The notes beneath the pieces were generated by a model that was not told where the DNA came from, did not search any database, and saw only the letters and a program-made list of their open reading frames with translations. The translations under genes were made by a program, and so were the position numbers. A DNA stretch of 32,642 bases from Pseudomonadales bacterium (lineage in GTDB: Bacteria; Pseudomonadota; Gammaproteobacteria; Pseudomonadales; Azotimanducaceae), in NCBI GenBank assembly GCA_022827245.1, contig JAJDTI010000137.1:1-32642 (forward strand), given 5' to 3'. The number at the start of each line of letters is the position of its first letter. Position 1 is the stretch's first letter. Shown piece after piece: positions 1 through 9,134 of this stretch.

Positions 1-57
1 CTGGCCGTCCGAACTCGGATAGAGGGGATCCTCCGCGATGTAGGGTGACTGCGTCAT
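1..57 (-). CDS. Uma2-like (PD-(D/E)XK) nuclease, N-terminus only, cut by window edge
   Basis: The minus strand opens with ATG at 57 (another in-frame ATG at 63) and reads without a stop to base 1, giving MTQSPYIAEDPLYPSSDGQ. The pattern YIAEDPLYPxxDGxP is how I remember one branch of Uma2-family (DUF820) proteins beginning; this is recall, not a search. An AAGG lies 8 bases before the ATG at 57. An upstream in-frame GTG at 93, behind GGGAG, would add a short Cys-containing leader. The gene lies downstream of the sigma-fusion gene on the same strand, with about 220 bases between. The nuclease motifs would lie beyond the window, so function cannot be checked. Moderate to low confidence. Confidence 0.45.
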   Translation of the reverse strand, partial: MTQSPYIAEDPLYPSSDGQ

Positions 58-280
58 CGGCATGCCCTTCAGCAGCTTGCCCAGTCCGTCGGCACCGGGC
101 TGGCAACGGTAGCATGGCGTCGCTCGCACGCTCAATTGCTCCCGAGCGAGCTTGCCTGCCTCATCCCGGACGCCGGAAGGGGCTCAGGCCGGCATCGGTG
201 TGCGACATCGTCCCGGAAACCGCAGGGAGAACACCTACGGTTGCGTGCCCGGCGGCGCGAAGGGCCCCTCCCCACGCCTG

Positions 281-2101
281 CTACAGCGCTTGGTTCTCCA
301 TCTGCGGGTGCTGCGGCGGAAACAGCACGGGCAGGAGTCGACCCGCCTCGCCCCGCATCTCGATCCCGTTCACCGCCGCCACCTCGGCCGCGTCCTCCAC
401 GCCGAGCAACAGTTGGACGATGGCCTGGCCACCGCCGATGGCATTGGCGCCGACCGCGCCATCCCGAACGACGATCCCGTCGTCCTCCACCCGCAACGTG
501 ACCGCTTGGGAGGCGTCCCCCTCGCGTACCCGAACACTCAGCGTTCCCCGCCAGGCCGCCAGTTCGGAAGCGAGCAGTCGCTCGCGAAGCACCGGAGCGA
601 GCTTCGTCATCACGGACTCGAGGTTGACGATCCTTACGACATACCACCGCGCCTTGCCCAACCGGGTGCCCGTCGCCAGACGGCACGACGCGAGCTGTCG
701 CAGGCGGACGCCCACGGCACTCTTGTAGTGCAGGCGATCGAAGAACAACTCATTGCATTCCCGCGTCTCCGCCAGCGAGCGGAGCACGGCCAGGCAGGTA
801 TCCGCATCTCCGGCGACCTCGTCCACCCACAGGCAGTCGTCGGCGCCTTCCAGGTCGACGCTCACATAGCCGGACGCCGGGGCGCCGCCCCAACACAACG
901 TCCTGAACAGGCCGGGATGCTTGTTGCGCCGGTAAGTCGGTCGCCGCGCGGTACCGGTCAGGCCTGCATGGGTGGCATTGCAGACCGCCGCGAGGTCGTC
1001 GCGGTGGCAGGCCTCTACGTGTTCGACGTTCGGTACCGGCCCTGCGGGCAGGTCCGCGACATCGACCCGCCACGACAGCGCTCGCCAACCCAGTGCGAAC
1101 CCCTGGCGCAGCCAGAACGACTCGTCGTCGAAGGCGATCGCCAAGTCGTAACCCGCATCGCGCATCGTCTCGAGTGACGCCGTTGCGGCGCGTCCGAGAA
1201 CGTCGTCGCGTTCCCCCGCCAACCCCGGATGCAGGACATCCCCATTGATGCCCGCCACCCTGACCTCCGCCGCACCCATGCGCATCGTCAGGCCAAAGGC
1301 CAGGAGCGCAGCCAGCGGTCGCTCCACGTCGCCGTCCCTTCCAACGGCAACACGCGACACGCGCCAGTCCGCGTGGCTGTCGGCCAGCCGGCCGGCGCGC
1401 CACTGGTGGCGCGCCGGGTGATCCTCGGCCTCGAACAGGTTGTAGATCGCCGGGGCGTCGCTGTCCGACTCCGGGGGCACGAGCCGCAGGACGCCGTCCG
1501 CGAAGTCGGCGTCCCGTGATGGGCGGTGGTCTTCAAGAAACTGTCTGGCCATGTCGCGCATCTTCCTCCTGAGTGCAGGCTTGGCATCGTGCAAGCGCTT
1601 CTTGACCGTGGTCAGTGGCAGATCGAGGAAGGTCGCGACCTGACGACCGGACCGTTCGCCGATGTAGTACAGCGAAACGACCTCCCGTTGGCGCGCCGGC
1701 AGGGACCGGATGGCCTGCCCGACCAGCCGGGCAAGCTCGGCCTGCGCCAGCGCATCGGCGGGCCCCGGGGCATCGGCGACCAGTCGTTCGTCGTTCGCTT
1801 CCAGGAACTCCGCCGCCGGCTGGCGTCGGCGAATGCGATCGCACTGCTTGAACACCACGGTGCGCATCCATCCGACGAAGGCCTCCGGGTGCCGCAACTG
1901 ACCCAGGTCCCGAAAGGCGGCGAGAAAGGCCTCCTGCGCGGCGTCTTCCGCGAGGTGGTAGTCGCCGAGCAGGGAGAACGCGTAACCGACGGCCATGTCC
2001 TGGAATCGCACCACGAGGCCGCGAAACGCCTCCTGCTCACCGGCCTGCGCGCGCCTGACCTCCGCCGCCAACGATGCGTAGCCGCTCCTCCCGAGCCTCA
2101 T
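281..2101 (-). CDS. ECF-type sigma-70 factor fused to Eis-like GNAT acetyltransferase with SCP2-like C-terminal domain
   Basis: 606 aa. Residues 25-92 look like sigma-70 region 2 (hydrophobic helix, then AEDAAQEAFL, then VGWMRTVVFKQCDRIRRR). Residues 125-178 look like region 4: SLPARQREVVSLYYIGERSG followed by a helix-turn-helix ending TTVKKRLHDAKPALRRKM. From about 200 a second protein is attached. Residues 200-345 have a GNAT-like layout (AEVRVAGINGDVLHPGLAG, then ETMRDAGYDLAIAFDDESFW, then RQGFALGW). Residues 360-485 look like a second acetyltransferase half, and 490-600 like an SCP2 domain, the order seen in Eis-type enhanced-intracellular-survival acetyltransferases. An ordinary ECF factor is about 180-200 aa, so roughly 400 residues are extra. 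No anti-sigma gene is adjacent. The ATG has GGAG 12 bases upstream, a rather long spacing. Sigma assignment is strong; the acetyltransferase/SCP2 reading rests on recalled patterns. The fusion could sense a metabolite or act through acetylation; neither is shown. Confidence 0.82.
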   Translation of the reverse strand: MRLGRSGYASLAAEVRRAQAGEQEAFRGLVVRFQDMAVGYAFSLLGDYHLAEDAAQEAFLAAFRDLGQLRHPEAFVGWMRTVVFKQCDRIRRRQPAAEFLEANDERLVADAPGPADALAQAELARLVGQAIRSLPARQREVVSLYYIGERSGRQVATFLDLPLTTVKKRLHDAKPALRRKMRDMARQFLEDHRPSRDADFADGVLRLVPPESDSDAPAIYNLFEAEDHPARHQWRAGRLADSHADWRVSRVAVGRDGDVERPLAALLAFGLTMRMGAAEVRVAGINGDVLHPGLAGERDDVLGRAATASLETMRDAGYDLAIAFDDESFWLRQGFALGWRALSWRVDVADLPAGPVPNVEHVEACHRDDLAAVCNATHAGLTGTARRPTYRRNKHPGLFRTLCWGGAPASGYVSVDLEGADDCLWVDEVAGDADTCLAVLRSLAETRECNELFFDRLHYKSAVGVRLRQLASCRLATGTRLGKARWYVVRIVNLESVMTKLAPVLRERLLASELAAWRGTLSVRVREGDASQAVTLRVEDDGIVVRDGAVGANAIGGGQAIVQLLLGVEDAAEVAAVNGIEMRGEAGRLLPVLFPPQHPQMENQAL

Positions 2102-2271
2102 GCCGCCGTCGGACTCCGATTCAAGACACTTGCCTGGAAGACCCCGGCAGGCTTCGATCAGATACGGGCCTCTTTCCTGAGGGATTTGGCGCGACGGTTG
2201 CGGGGCGCCGGCGGGCGGAACTCGAACGAGCCTGCCCCGTTGCGCCTACTCGTCGCTACGCTCCGCCGACG

Positions 2272-2400
2272 TCACAGGGCCATGGCCGTGAAGTACGCCG
2301 CTATTGCCGTGACGACGACGGCCGCGCCGAGCTTGGTACCCAGCCACCAATACCGGTCCACCTTCATGCCACTCGAGAGCACTTCGTGTCTCTTGATCAT
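2272..2400 (-). CDS. 42-aa single-span membrane peptide
   Basis: ATG at 2400 is preceded by TAGGAGCGAGACC, a strong Shine-Dalgarno with 7-base spacing. The frame runs 42 codons to TGA. The product has a charged N-terminus (MIKRHEVLSSGMKVDRYWW) followed by a hydrophobic stretch, LGAAVVVTAIAAYFTAMAL, long enough to span the membrane once. It lies 170 bases upstream of the sigma-fusion gene on the same strand, so co-transcription is possible. I recognise no family. The ribosome site and membrane segment together make it more convincing than most ORFs of this size. Confidence 0.55.
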   Translation of the reverse strand: MIKRHEVLSSGMKVDRYWWLGTKLGAAVVVTAIAAYFTAMAL

Positions 2401-2478
2401 GGTCTCGCTCCTACTTCCAGCCTAGGGAACTGGCTGCCGTCAGCCCCGCGAAGATTCCGCCGAAATCATCACGATCAG

Positions 2479-2595
2479 CTAAAGTACGTCGAGGCCGTTC
2501 ATCAACCGGATGCGCCGCACCTCGGCCTCGAGCTTGTCGCCCTCGGCTCTCAGCTTGCGCAATTCCTCGCACGCCCACCGTTCCTTGGCCTGCAC
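2479..2595 (-). CDS. Possible 38-aa charged coiled-coil peptide (GTG start), or remnant of a longer gene
   Basis: From GTG at 2595 the minus strand encodes VQAKERWACEELRKLRAEGD and then KLEAEVRRIRLMNGLDVL before TAG at 2479-2481. The heptad-like spacing of Leu/Ile among Lys, Glu and Arg predicts an amphipathic helix or short coiled coil. The frame stays open further upstream to about 2696 without an ATG, and an overlapping frame from 2746 also encodes protein-like sequence, so a frameshifted older gene is possible. The start has only a weak purine-rich GAGAG upstream. No family recognised. The stretch 2101-2777 holds this, the 42-aa peptide and a hairpin, and nothing else I can support. Confidence 0.25.
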   Translation of the reverse strand: MQAKERWACEELRKLRAEGDKLEAEVRRIRLMNGLDVL

Positions 2596-2749
2596 TGGCC
2601 GCCGCTCTCTTTCCCCGATGCCCTCGGGGTACTGTGCCCTCGGCCAACCGCGGTGCTGAAGGGGAGATCCGCTCCCTGATGCGTACGACTTCTCCCCTCA
2701 CGAACAGGCGAGACCGGCCATTCCCTGGGTGAGAAAACGCGTCCATGAA

Positions 2750-2777
2750 TTCAAGACGGGACGGGACGAGCCGTCCC
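2750..2777 (-). terminator. Hairpin directly after the sulfurtransferase stop codon
   Basis: On the minus strand GGGACGG (2771-2777) pairs perfectly with CCGTCCC (2758-2764) across a 6-base loop, and is followed by GTCTTGAATTC. It begins immediately after the TAG of the sulfurtransferase gene. The 3' tract is only partly T-rich, so it could be a weak intrinsic terminator or a 3'-end stabilising stem. Confidence 0.45.
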
Positions 2778-3644
2778 CTACGCCCCCGTCTCCATCGGCA
2801 GCGACTCGTCCCTGACCCATTCCGACATCGAGCCGTCGTAGACGGCCACCTGCTCCTGGCCGGCCAGCAGGCACGCGAAGGCGTCGATGGTCGCCGAGAT
2901 ACCGCCCCCGCAGTAGGAGATCACGCGCGGGGCCGAGAGCAGTCCCTTGGCCTCGAGGGCGTTGCGCAGGCCGTCCACGTCCTTGAAGCGCCCGTCCTCG
3001 AGGAGTTCGTCGTAGAAGACGTTGACGCTCCCGGCGATGTGTCCCTTGCGGCCGTACGAGAGGTCCGACTCTCCGGAGTGCACCTCGGGAGAGAGCGCGT
3101 TGACCGTGCACACGCTGGCGTCGCCGATGGCCGCCAGGACCGCGTCCCTGTCGGCGAACAGTTCGGGCCCCGGACGCGCGACGAACGTGCCCTCGGAAGG
3201 CTTCGCGGTATCCGTGGAGACGGGGTACCCGCCGTCCCGCCACGCCCGGAAGCTCCCGTTCAGGACCCGCGCGTGCCGATGGCCGCAGTAGTGGAAGAGC
3301 CACCACGCGCGCGTCGCCCACATCATGTGGCCCGTGCTGTAAAGGACGACCTCGCTGTCGTCCGAGACGCCGAGACTTCGGAACAGGCTCTGGAGCTGAG
3401 ACGCTGCGGGCAGCGTGAAGCCGAGCCCCGTGGACGTGTCGGAGGCGGCCTCGATCAGGTCGAGAAACTGCGCGCCGGGGATGTGGCCTGCCTCGAACCT
3501 CGCGAGTCCGGACTCGGCCTGGTAGCCGCCGCTCGGAGAACGGCCGAGGAACACGGTCGCATCCAGGACCCGGCGGTTCGCGTTGTCGAGATCGCCCGCC
3601 AGTTCGGACAGTTCGATCAGGTACTCGGGGTGTGCATAAGACAT
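2778..3644 (-). CDS. Two-domain rhodanese-family sulfurtransferase (thiosulfate / 3-mercaptopyruvate type)
   Basis: 288 aa, the usual length of tandem-rhodanese sulfurtransferases, which transfer a sulfane sulfur from thiosulfate or 3-mercaptopyruvate to an acceptor such as cyanide or a thiol. The N-terminal domain (about 8-145) is the non-catalytic repeat, with HIPGAQFLDL and STGHMMWATRAWWLFHYCGH. The C-terminal domain (about 160-285) carries the active-site loop YCGGGIS with Cys245 as the sulfur carrier. The loop differs from the classic CRKGVT (thiosulfate) and CGSGVT (mercaptopyruvate) loops, so the donor cannot be assigned. The protein ends in the typical SMSEWVRDESLPMETG. ATG at 3644 has GAGG 8 bases upstream. 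Its start overlaps the end of the glycosylase gene by 28 bases, so the two are probably translated together. Confidence 0.88.
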   Translation of the reverse strand: MSYAHPEYLIELSELAGDLDNANRRVLDATVFLGRSPSGGYQAESGLARFEAGHIPGAQFLDLIEAASDTSTGLGFTLPAASQLQSLFRSLGVSDDSEVVLYSTGHMMWATRAWWLFHYCGHRHARVLNGSFRAWRDGGYPVSTDTAKPSEGTFVARPGPELFADRDAVLAAIGDASVCTVNALSPEVHSGESDLSYGRKGHIAGSVNVFYDELLEDGRFKDVDGLRNALEAKGLLSAPRVISYCGGGISATIDAFACLLAGQEQVAVYDGSMSEWVRDESLPMETGA

Positions 3645-4843
3645 CGTTCGATCCTCGGTTTGTCGCGTGCGGGCGTGACGTCCGAGACCTGCACGTCGTC
3701 ACAGCCCGTGAGGCGCGCATATTCCCACACGGCGCTGCCGAACGCGGCGTCGAAGGACTCCGGCAGCGGGCGCTCGACGTACAGGTGCTTGATCTCGAAC
3801 AGCCCCTTTGCCCGGTGCGCCTTGCAGTCCATGCGTCCCACGAACGTGTCGCCGAACAGGATCGGCAGGCAGTAGTACCCAAAGCGCCGCTTCGCCTCGG
3901 TGACGTAGCACTCGAACACGAAGTCGAAGTCGAAGATGCCCCGCACGCGGTCCCGGTGGATGACGCTGTTGTCGAACGGGGAGAGGATGCGGACGACGTC
4001 CGGCGGCTTGCCCGGGCGCCGCGCAAGCGCTTCGGTGCGGCCGAAGAACCGCTCTCCGTGCCGGCCCTCGAAGCTCGTGAGTTCGCCGCTGCGCACGCCC
4101 GCATCGAGGACGTCCCTGACAGCCGCCCGGGTTGCCTTGCTGCGGGCGCCGCCGTAGCGGATCCCGTAGGTGAACGTGCGCGCCACCGCGAAGCCGTGAG
4201 CGCGCAGCGTCAGGTCGACCAGGTGCGCGGCAAGCTCCTTCGTCGACGGCTCGGCCGTCGCCACGTCCCGCGGCAGGACGCGCTCCGGGAGATCGTAGAT
4301 CTTCTCCAGGCCATCCCGGCCGACGCTCATCAGGTCGCCCTGCATGAAGAGCTGCTCGAGCGCGCCCTTGGCGGGCTTCCAGTTCCACCAGGCCTGCGTC
4401 CCGTGGCGTTTCGGCGTCTCGAAGTCGCGCACCCGGAGCGGTCCCTCCTCGCGGACCCGGTCGAGTACCGCGCGCATGAGCTTCGGATCGCGCGACCGTA
4501 CCCACTTTTCCTCACCCCGGCGATAGGCGTTCATGACCGGCAGGGCGAACCGGTAGTGGCGCATCGGGAGGAATGCCGCCGCGTGCGCCCAGTACTCGAA
4601 CGCCTCGCCGCGCCGGATGAGGCGGTTGATCTGCTCGTCGCGGTATCCGGAAACCCGGGACCAGAAGGTGTGGTGATGCGCGCGGGCGACGACGGAGATC
4701 GTGTCGATCTGCACGTATCCCAGCCGGTCGAGCGTCTTGCGCATCCCGGCCGGCCCGCAGCCTAGCCGCCGCGCGCCAAGAAGCCCCTGGTGCGACAGGG
4801 CGATGCGCCGCAAGGCCGCGGGGCCCGGAGGTCGAGCGCTCAT
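3617..4843 (-). CDS. ycaQ: YcaQ-like winged-helix DNA glycosylase (HTH_42 family)
   Basis: 408 aa from ATG at 4843. Homologues (YcaQ/AlkX and AlkZ) excise alkylated bases and unhook interstrand cross-links. The YcaQ subgroup has a catalytic Gln-x-Asp, seen here as YVQIDTISVV with Gln45 and Asp47. Other family features follow: ARAHHHTFWSRV, EYWAHAAAFLP, LSPFDNSVIHRDR, IFDFDFVFECYV and KRRFGYYCLPILFGDTFVGR. A TTG at 4900 would extend the frame but would overlap the upstream esterase by 41 bases; ATG at 4843 leaves a 16-base gap and puts QID at the expected depth. The Shine-Dalgarno is weak, so translation probably depends on coupling to the esterase gene. Its 3' end overlaps the sulfurtransferase start. 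Family assignment is strong; the exact lesion is inferred. Confidence 0.88.
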   Translation of the reverse strand: MSARPPGPAALRRIALSHQGLLGARRLGCGPAGMRKTLDRLGYVQIDTISVVARAHHHTFWSRVSGYRDEQINRLIRRGEAFEYWAHAAAFLPMRHYRFALPVMNAYRRGEEKWVRSRDPKLMRAVLDRVREEGPLRVRDFETPKRHGTQAWWNWKPAKGALEQLFMQGDLMSVGRDGLEKIYDLPERVLPRDVATAEPSTKELAAHLVDLTLRAHGFAVARTFTYGIRYGGARSKATRAAVRDVLDAGVRSGELTSFEGRHGERFFGRTEALARRPGKPPDVVRILSPFDNSVIHRDRVRGIFDFDFVFECYVTEAKRRFGYYCLPILFGDTFVGRMDCKAHRAKGLFEIKHLYVERPLPESFDAAFGSAVWEYARLTGCDDVQVSDVTPARDKPRIERCLMHTPST

Positions 4844-4859
4844 GGCCACGAGACCGCGG

Positions 4860-5879
4860 CTATCCCGCTGGATCCGACGCGACCGCGCGGCGCGCGACAA
4901 AGTCCAGGATCTGCGACGTGGGCACGTCCCCGTCGGTGCCCAGCAGGTTGTTCAACTGGCCGTGGTCGCGGCCGATCGCTTCGACCACCGTCGCGCCGTG
5001 GCCGGCGTCACGCAGCTTCCGGCCAAACGGAATCGCCTGGGTCAATCCTTCCGGGCGCCCGTCCGAGTAGAAGATCAGGAACGCTGCCCGAGGCGCCTCG
5101 GGGCGCACCTGGTGCCAGGGCGAGACTTCCTCGTGCAGTCTCCCGTCCCCGCCGAACACCTCCCGGTGGATCCGCCCGGCCGTGGTCGCGAGGAGCCCGG
5201 GCAGGTCGTACACCGCGGTGTCCAGCGAGATCACGCCTCGGACGGAAGCCATGGGCACGCCGGCCTTCTCCAGAAACGTGGCGTTCGTGCCGAGCAGCGA
5301 CACGAGGTGCGCACCGGCCGAATGTCCGATCAGAAAGAGGCGACGCGGATCGGCGCCGAACGTGGCGGCGTTGCGCACCAGCCACCCGGCCGCGTCCGCG
5401 GCGCTCTGCGCCATCTCGGCAACGGTTGCTTCCAGCCGGAAACGGTAGTTCGCGGAAGCGAACGCGAACCCCGCCGGCACGAACACCAGCGGCTGTAGGA
5501 AGGACTGCAACTTGCTGCCGGCCATCCACCCGCCGCCGTGCAGGTAGAGCACGATGGGCGCCCCGGCCGCCGGCCGGTGGTCCGGGCCCGGCAGATAGAG
5601 GTCCAGGCTCAGGCGTTCGGGGTCCACGCCGTCGATGGCCCCGTAGACGATGTCGCGCCGTACTTCGATGCCGGCGCGGCCGATCGCGGCCTGCGCCTGC
5701 GCACTCTGAACGCGCGCCTGCTCCCGAAGCTCGGCCATCGCGCGGGCGAACTCCTCCGCCTCGATTCCGCTCGAGTCGCTGTCCTGCGCGGTCGCAGTGC
5801 CGGCGGCCAGCAGGAGAAAGAGCCACACGACCCGTTCCCGAGCCCGTGCGCCGCGCCCACTCCACTTGTCCGCTCTCAC
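4860..5879 (-). CDS. Secreted alpha/beta hydrolase, BD-FAE / arylformamidase-like esterase
   Basis: 339 aa from GTG at 5879, preceded by AAGGAGG with 10-base spacing. A signal peptide is visible: arginine-rich start, core VVWLFLLLAAG, and TATAQ near residue 32. The mature part has the oxyanion motif HGGGW (114-118), nucleophile elbow GHSAG with Ser187, a probable acid at Asp273 (FYSDGRPEG) and catalytic His306 (GRDHGQ). This matches the carboxylesterase group related to hormone-sensitive lipase and arylformamidase. Residues 40-68, rich in Ala, Glu and Gln, probably form a helix before the hydrolase fold. It is the first gene of a minus-strand operon with the glycosylase and sulfurtransferase, and is divergent from gamma-glutamyltransferase. 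The substrate cannot be told. Confidence 0.85.
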   Translation of the reverse strand: MRADKWSGRGARARERVVWLFLLLAAGTATAQDSDSSGIEAEEFARAMAELREQARVQSAQAQAAIGRAGIEVRRDIVYGAIDGVDPERLSLDLYLPGPDHRPAAGAPIVLYLHGGGWMAGSKLQSFLQPLVFVPAGFAFASANYRFRLEATVAEMAQSAADAAGWLVRNAATFGADPRRLFLIGHSAGAHLVSLLGTNATFLEKAGVPMASVRGVISLDTAVYDLPGLLATTAGRIHREVFGGDGRLHEEVSPWHQVRPEAPRAAFLIFYSDGRPEGLTQAIPFGRKLRDAGHGATVVEAIGRDHGQLNNLLGTDGDVPTSQILDFVARRAVASDPAG

Positions 5880-5945
5880 TTGCCGAGCGCCTCCTTCGGC
5901 GTGCTTCGCCTCGGCAACCTAACACGCGGGACAGGAAGCTCGAAA

Positions 5946-5975
5946 CGCCGGCGCTCACCGGCGCACGTCTATAAT
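5946..5975 (+). promoter_or_regulatory. Candidate ggt promoter: perfect -10 with inverted repeat in place of the -35
   Basis: A perfect TATAAT lies at 5970-5975, 26 bases before the ATG of gamma-glutamyltransferase. No -35 hexamer is apparent. Where it would lie there is an inverted repeat, CGCCGG (5946-5951), 6-base loop, CCGGCG (5958-5963), a plausible operator. The ggt start also has GGAG 5 bases upstream. Confidence 0.5.
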
Positions 5976-6001
5976 CGCGCCGCCCCCTGTCCGGAGCCCC
6001 C

Positions 6002-7696
<1,695 letters not shown>

Positions 7697-7725
7697 GCCG
7701 CCGTCCAGGAACCACGGGCACGGGT

Positions 7726-7731
7726 TATAGT
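7726..7731 (+). promoter_or_regulatory. Candidate -10 box for the SDR gene
   Basis: TATAGT at 7726-7731 lies in the 67-base gap after ggt and 32 bases before the SDR start codon. No convincing -35 is seen. It would place transcription start near 7738, with GAGGAG as ribosome-binding site. Confidence 0.35.
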
Positions 7732-7763
7732 CCGACGGATCGCACTGCGTACGAGGAGCACTC

Positions 7764-8567
7764 ATGGGGAACCGCCTGCAGGACAAGGTCGCCATCATCA
7801 CCGGGGGAACGAGCGGGATCGGCGCGGCCACCGCGGAGCTGTTCGCGGACGAAGGGGCCACCGTCGTCATCGCCGGCCGCTCGGAAGAGAAGGGCCAGGC
7901 ACTGGCCGACCGTCTAGGCGACCGGGTCACCTACCAACGCCAGGACGTCCTCGTCGAGGAGGACATCCGCGGCGTCATCGACGACACCGCGGAGCGCTTC
8001 GGCCGCCTCGACGTCCTGTTCAACAACGCCGGCGGACCCACCGCGGGCAACGTCGGGGACATCACCGGCGAGAACGTCGACTACGGCTTCCGACTGCTCT
8101 TCACGAGCTGCGTGCTCGGCATGCGTTTCGCGATCCCCCACATGCTGGCCAGCGGCGGCGGCTGCATCATCAATAATTCGAGCGTCGCGGCGATACGTCA
8201 CCTGCAGGGCAACATCCTCTACTCCGCCGTGAAGGCGGCGCTGACGCACTACTCGAAGCTCGCGGGCGTCCAGCTCGGGCCCCAGGGCATCCGCGTCAAC
8301 GTGATCTCCCCCGGCGCCATCGCCACGCCCATCTTCTGGGGCGGCTCCGCCCGGGCGAACGTACTCCCCGACGAGGAGAACGCCCGCAAGCTCGCCAAGC
8401 TGCAGCACAACCTGGCGAAGGCGACACCGCTCAAGGTGTCGGGCCTCGACCGCGACATCGCGACGGCGGCCCTGTACCTCGCGAGCGACGAGGGGCGCTT
8501 CGTCAACTGTCACGACCTCGTCGTGGACGGCGGACGGACCTCGATGTTCAACGAGGACCCGCCGTAA
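7764..8567 (+). CDS. Short-chain dehydrogenase/reductase (classical SDR)
   Basis: 267 aa NAD(P)-dependent oxidoreductase with a single Rossmann fold. The cofactor loop TGGTSGIG is at 13-20, NNAG at 87-90, catalytic Ser139/140 (NNSSVAA), and the YxxxK pair Tyr153-Lys157 in YSAVK. VNVISPGAIATP follows as expected. The second-strand end (AGRSEEKG) has Arg and Ser rather than an acidic residue, which leans toward NADP(H), but this is weak evidence. ATG at 7764 is preceded by GAGGAG with 5-base spacing. The substrate cannot be deduced; sequences of this kind are often annotated as cyclopentanol- or steroid-type dehydrogenases. Family is certain, role unknown. Confidence 0.9.
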   Translation: MGNRLQDKVAIITGGTSGIGAATAELFADEGATVVIAGRSEEKGQALADRLGDRVTYQRQDVLVEEDIRGVIDDTAERFGRLDVLFNNAGGPTAGNVGDITGENVDYGFRLLFTSCVLGMRFAIPHMLASGGGCIINNSSVAAIRHLQGNILYSAVKAALTHYSKLAGVQLGPQGIRVNVISPGAIATPIFWGGSARANVLPDEENARKLAKLQHNLAKATPLKVSGLDRDIATAALYLASDEGRFVNCHDLVVDGGRTSMFNEDPP

Positions 8568-8602
8568 CGGAAAAGCCGCCCGCTTGGGGATATCTCCCGC
8601 GA

Positions 8603-8640
8603 TTTCAAGGCCTTTGAAACGTTCCGGGCGCCCTCACGTA
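8603..8640 (+). promoter_or_regulatory. Candidate heat-shock-type promoter and inverted repeat before hsp20
   Basis: TTTCAA (8603-8608) and TTGAAA (8614-8619) form an inverted repeat around 5 bases. The right arm reads CCTTTGAAAC, resembling the sigma-32 -35 element CTTGAAA. Eleven bases later comes CCCTCACGT, a partial match to the sigma-32 -10 (CCCCATNT). The position, about 40 bases before the hsp20 ATG, suits a heat-shock promoter, but the -10 match is imperfect. Confidence 0.35.
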
Positions 8641-8672
8641 GGGGTCATCGAAGACTGCAACGGAGCACTGAG

Positions 8673-9080
8673 ATGACCCTGATGCGCTGGAATCCCATCC
8701 GGGAGTTCGATGACCTCTTCGCGCGAGGCTTCCTCGGCGAGAGCTACAACGACTGGCTGCCGCCCGTCGACGTCCGCGAGTTCGACGACTCCTACCGCGT
8801 CGACGTGGAACTGCCGGCGATGTCGCCGGAGGACGTGAGCGTGACGTTCAAGGACGGCGTCCTGACCGTCACGGGCGAGCGCAGGTACGAGCGTACGCAC
8901 GAGTCCGAGAAGGTCCATCGCACGGAACGCCGCTTCGGCAAGTTCACGCGCAACTTCCGCCTGCCGGAAGACGCCGACGACGAAGCGATCGAGGCGAGCG
9001 CCAACCGCGGCGTGTTCTCGATCACCGTCGGCAAGCGCGAGAAGGCGAAGCCGCGCGAGATCGAGGTCAAGGTCCACTGA
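8673..9080 (+). CDS. Small heat-shock protein, Hsp20 / alpha-crystallin family
   Basis: 135 aa ATP-independent holdase chaperone. The N-terminus MTLMRWNPIREFDDLF is characteristic of bacterial Hsp20. The alpha-crystallin domain runs from about 30 to 125: PPVDVREFDDSYRVDVELP, then MSPEDVSVTFKDGVLTVTGERR, then RRFGKFTRNFRLPEDAD, and the conserved ANRGVFSITVGKRE (usually A-x-x-x-n-G-V-L). The short tail KPREIEVKVH lacks an obvious I-x-I. GGAG lies 7 bases before the ATG. A strong terminator begins 8 bases after the stop, so the gene is probably monocistronic, fitting a heat-induced unit. Confidence 0.95.
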   Translation: MTLMRWNPIREFDDLFARGFLGESYNDWLPPVDVREFDDSYRVDVELPAMSPEDVSVTFKDGVLTVTGERRYERTHESEKVHRTERRFGKFTRNFRLPEDADDEAIEASANRGVFSITVGKREKAKPREIEVKVH

Positions 9081-9087
9081 GGACCTT

Positions 9088-9134
9088 CCCCGCCGGCTGC
9101 ACCCCCTCCCCCCTGGCAGCCGGCGGGGTTCTTC
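9088..9134 (+). terminator. Strong intrinsic terminator after hsp20
   Basis: A perfect 13-bp stem pairs CCCCGCCGGCTGC (9088-9100) with GCAGCCGGCGGGG (9116-9128) around a 15-base pyrimidine-rich loop, followed by TTCTTCCCCT. It starts 8 bases after the hsp20 stop codon. The T-tract is interrupted, but the stem is very stable. Confidence 0.85.

Noticed and set aside
132-686. 184-aa minus-strand frame overlapping the end of the sigma fusion
   Set aside because: Out of frame with the sigma fusion and Arg/Gly-rich without motifs.
2698-4104. 468-aa minus-strand frame over the sulfurtransferase and glycosylase
   Set aside because: Same strand but wrong frame of two real genes; composition is Arg/Ser/Pro-rich low complexity.
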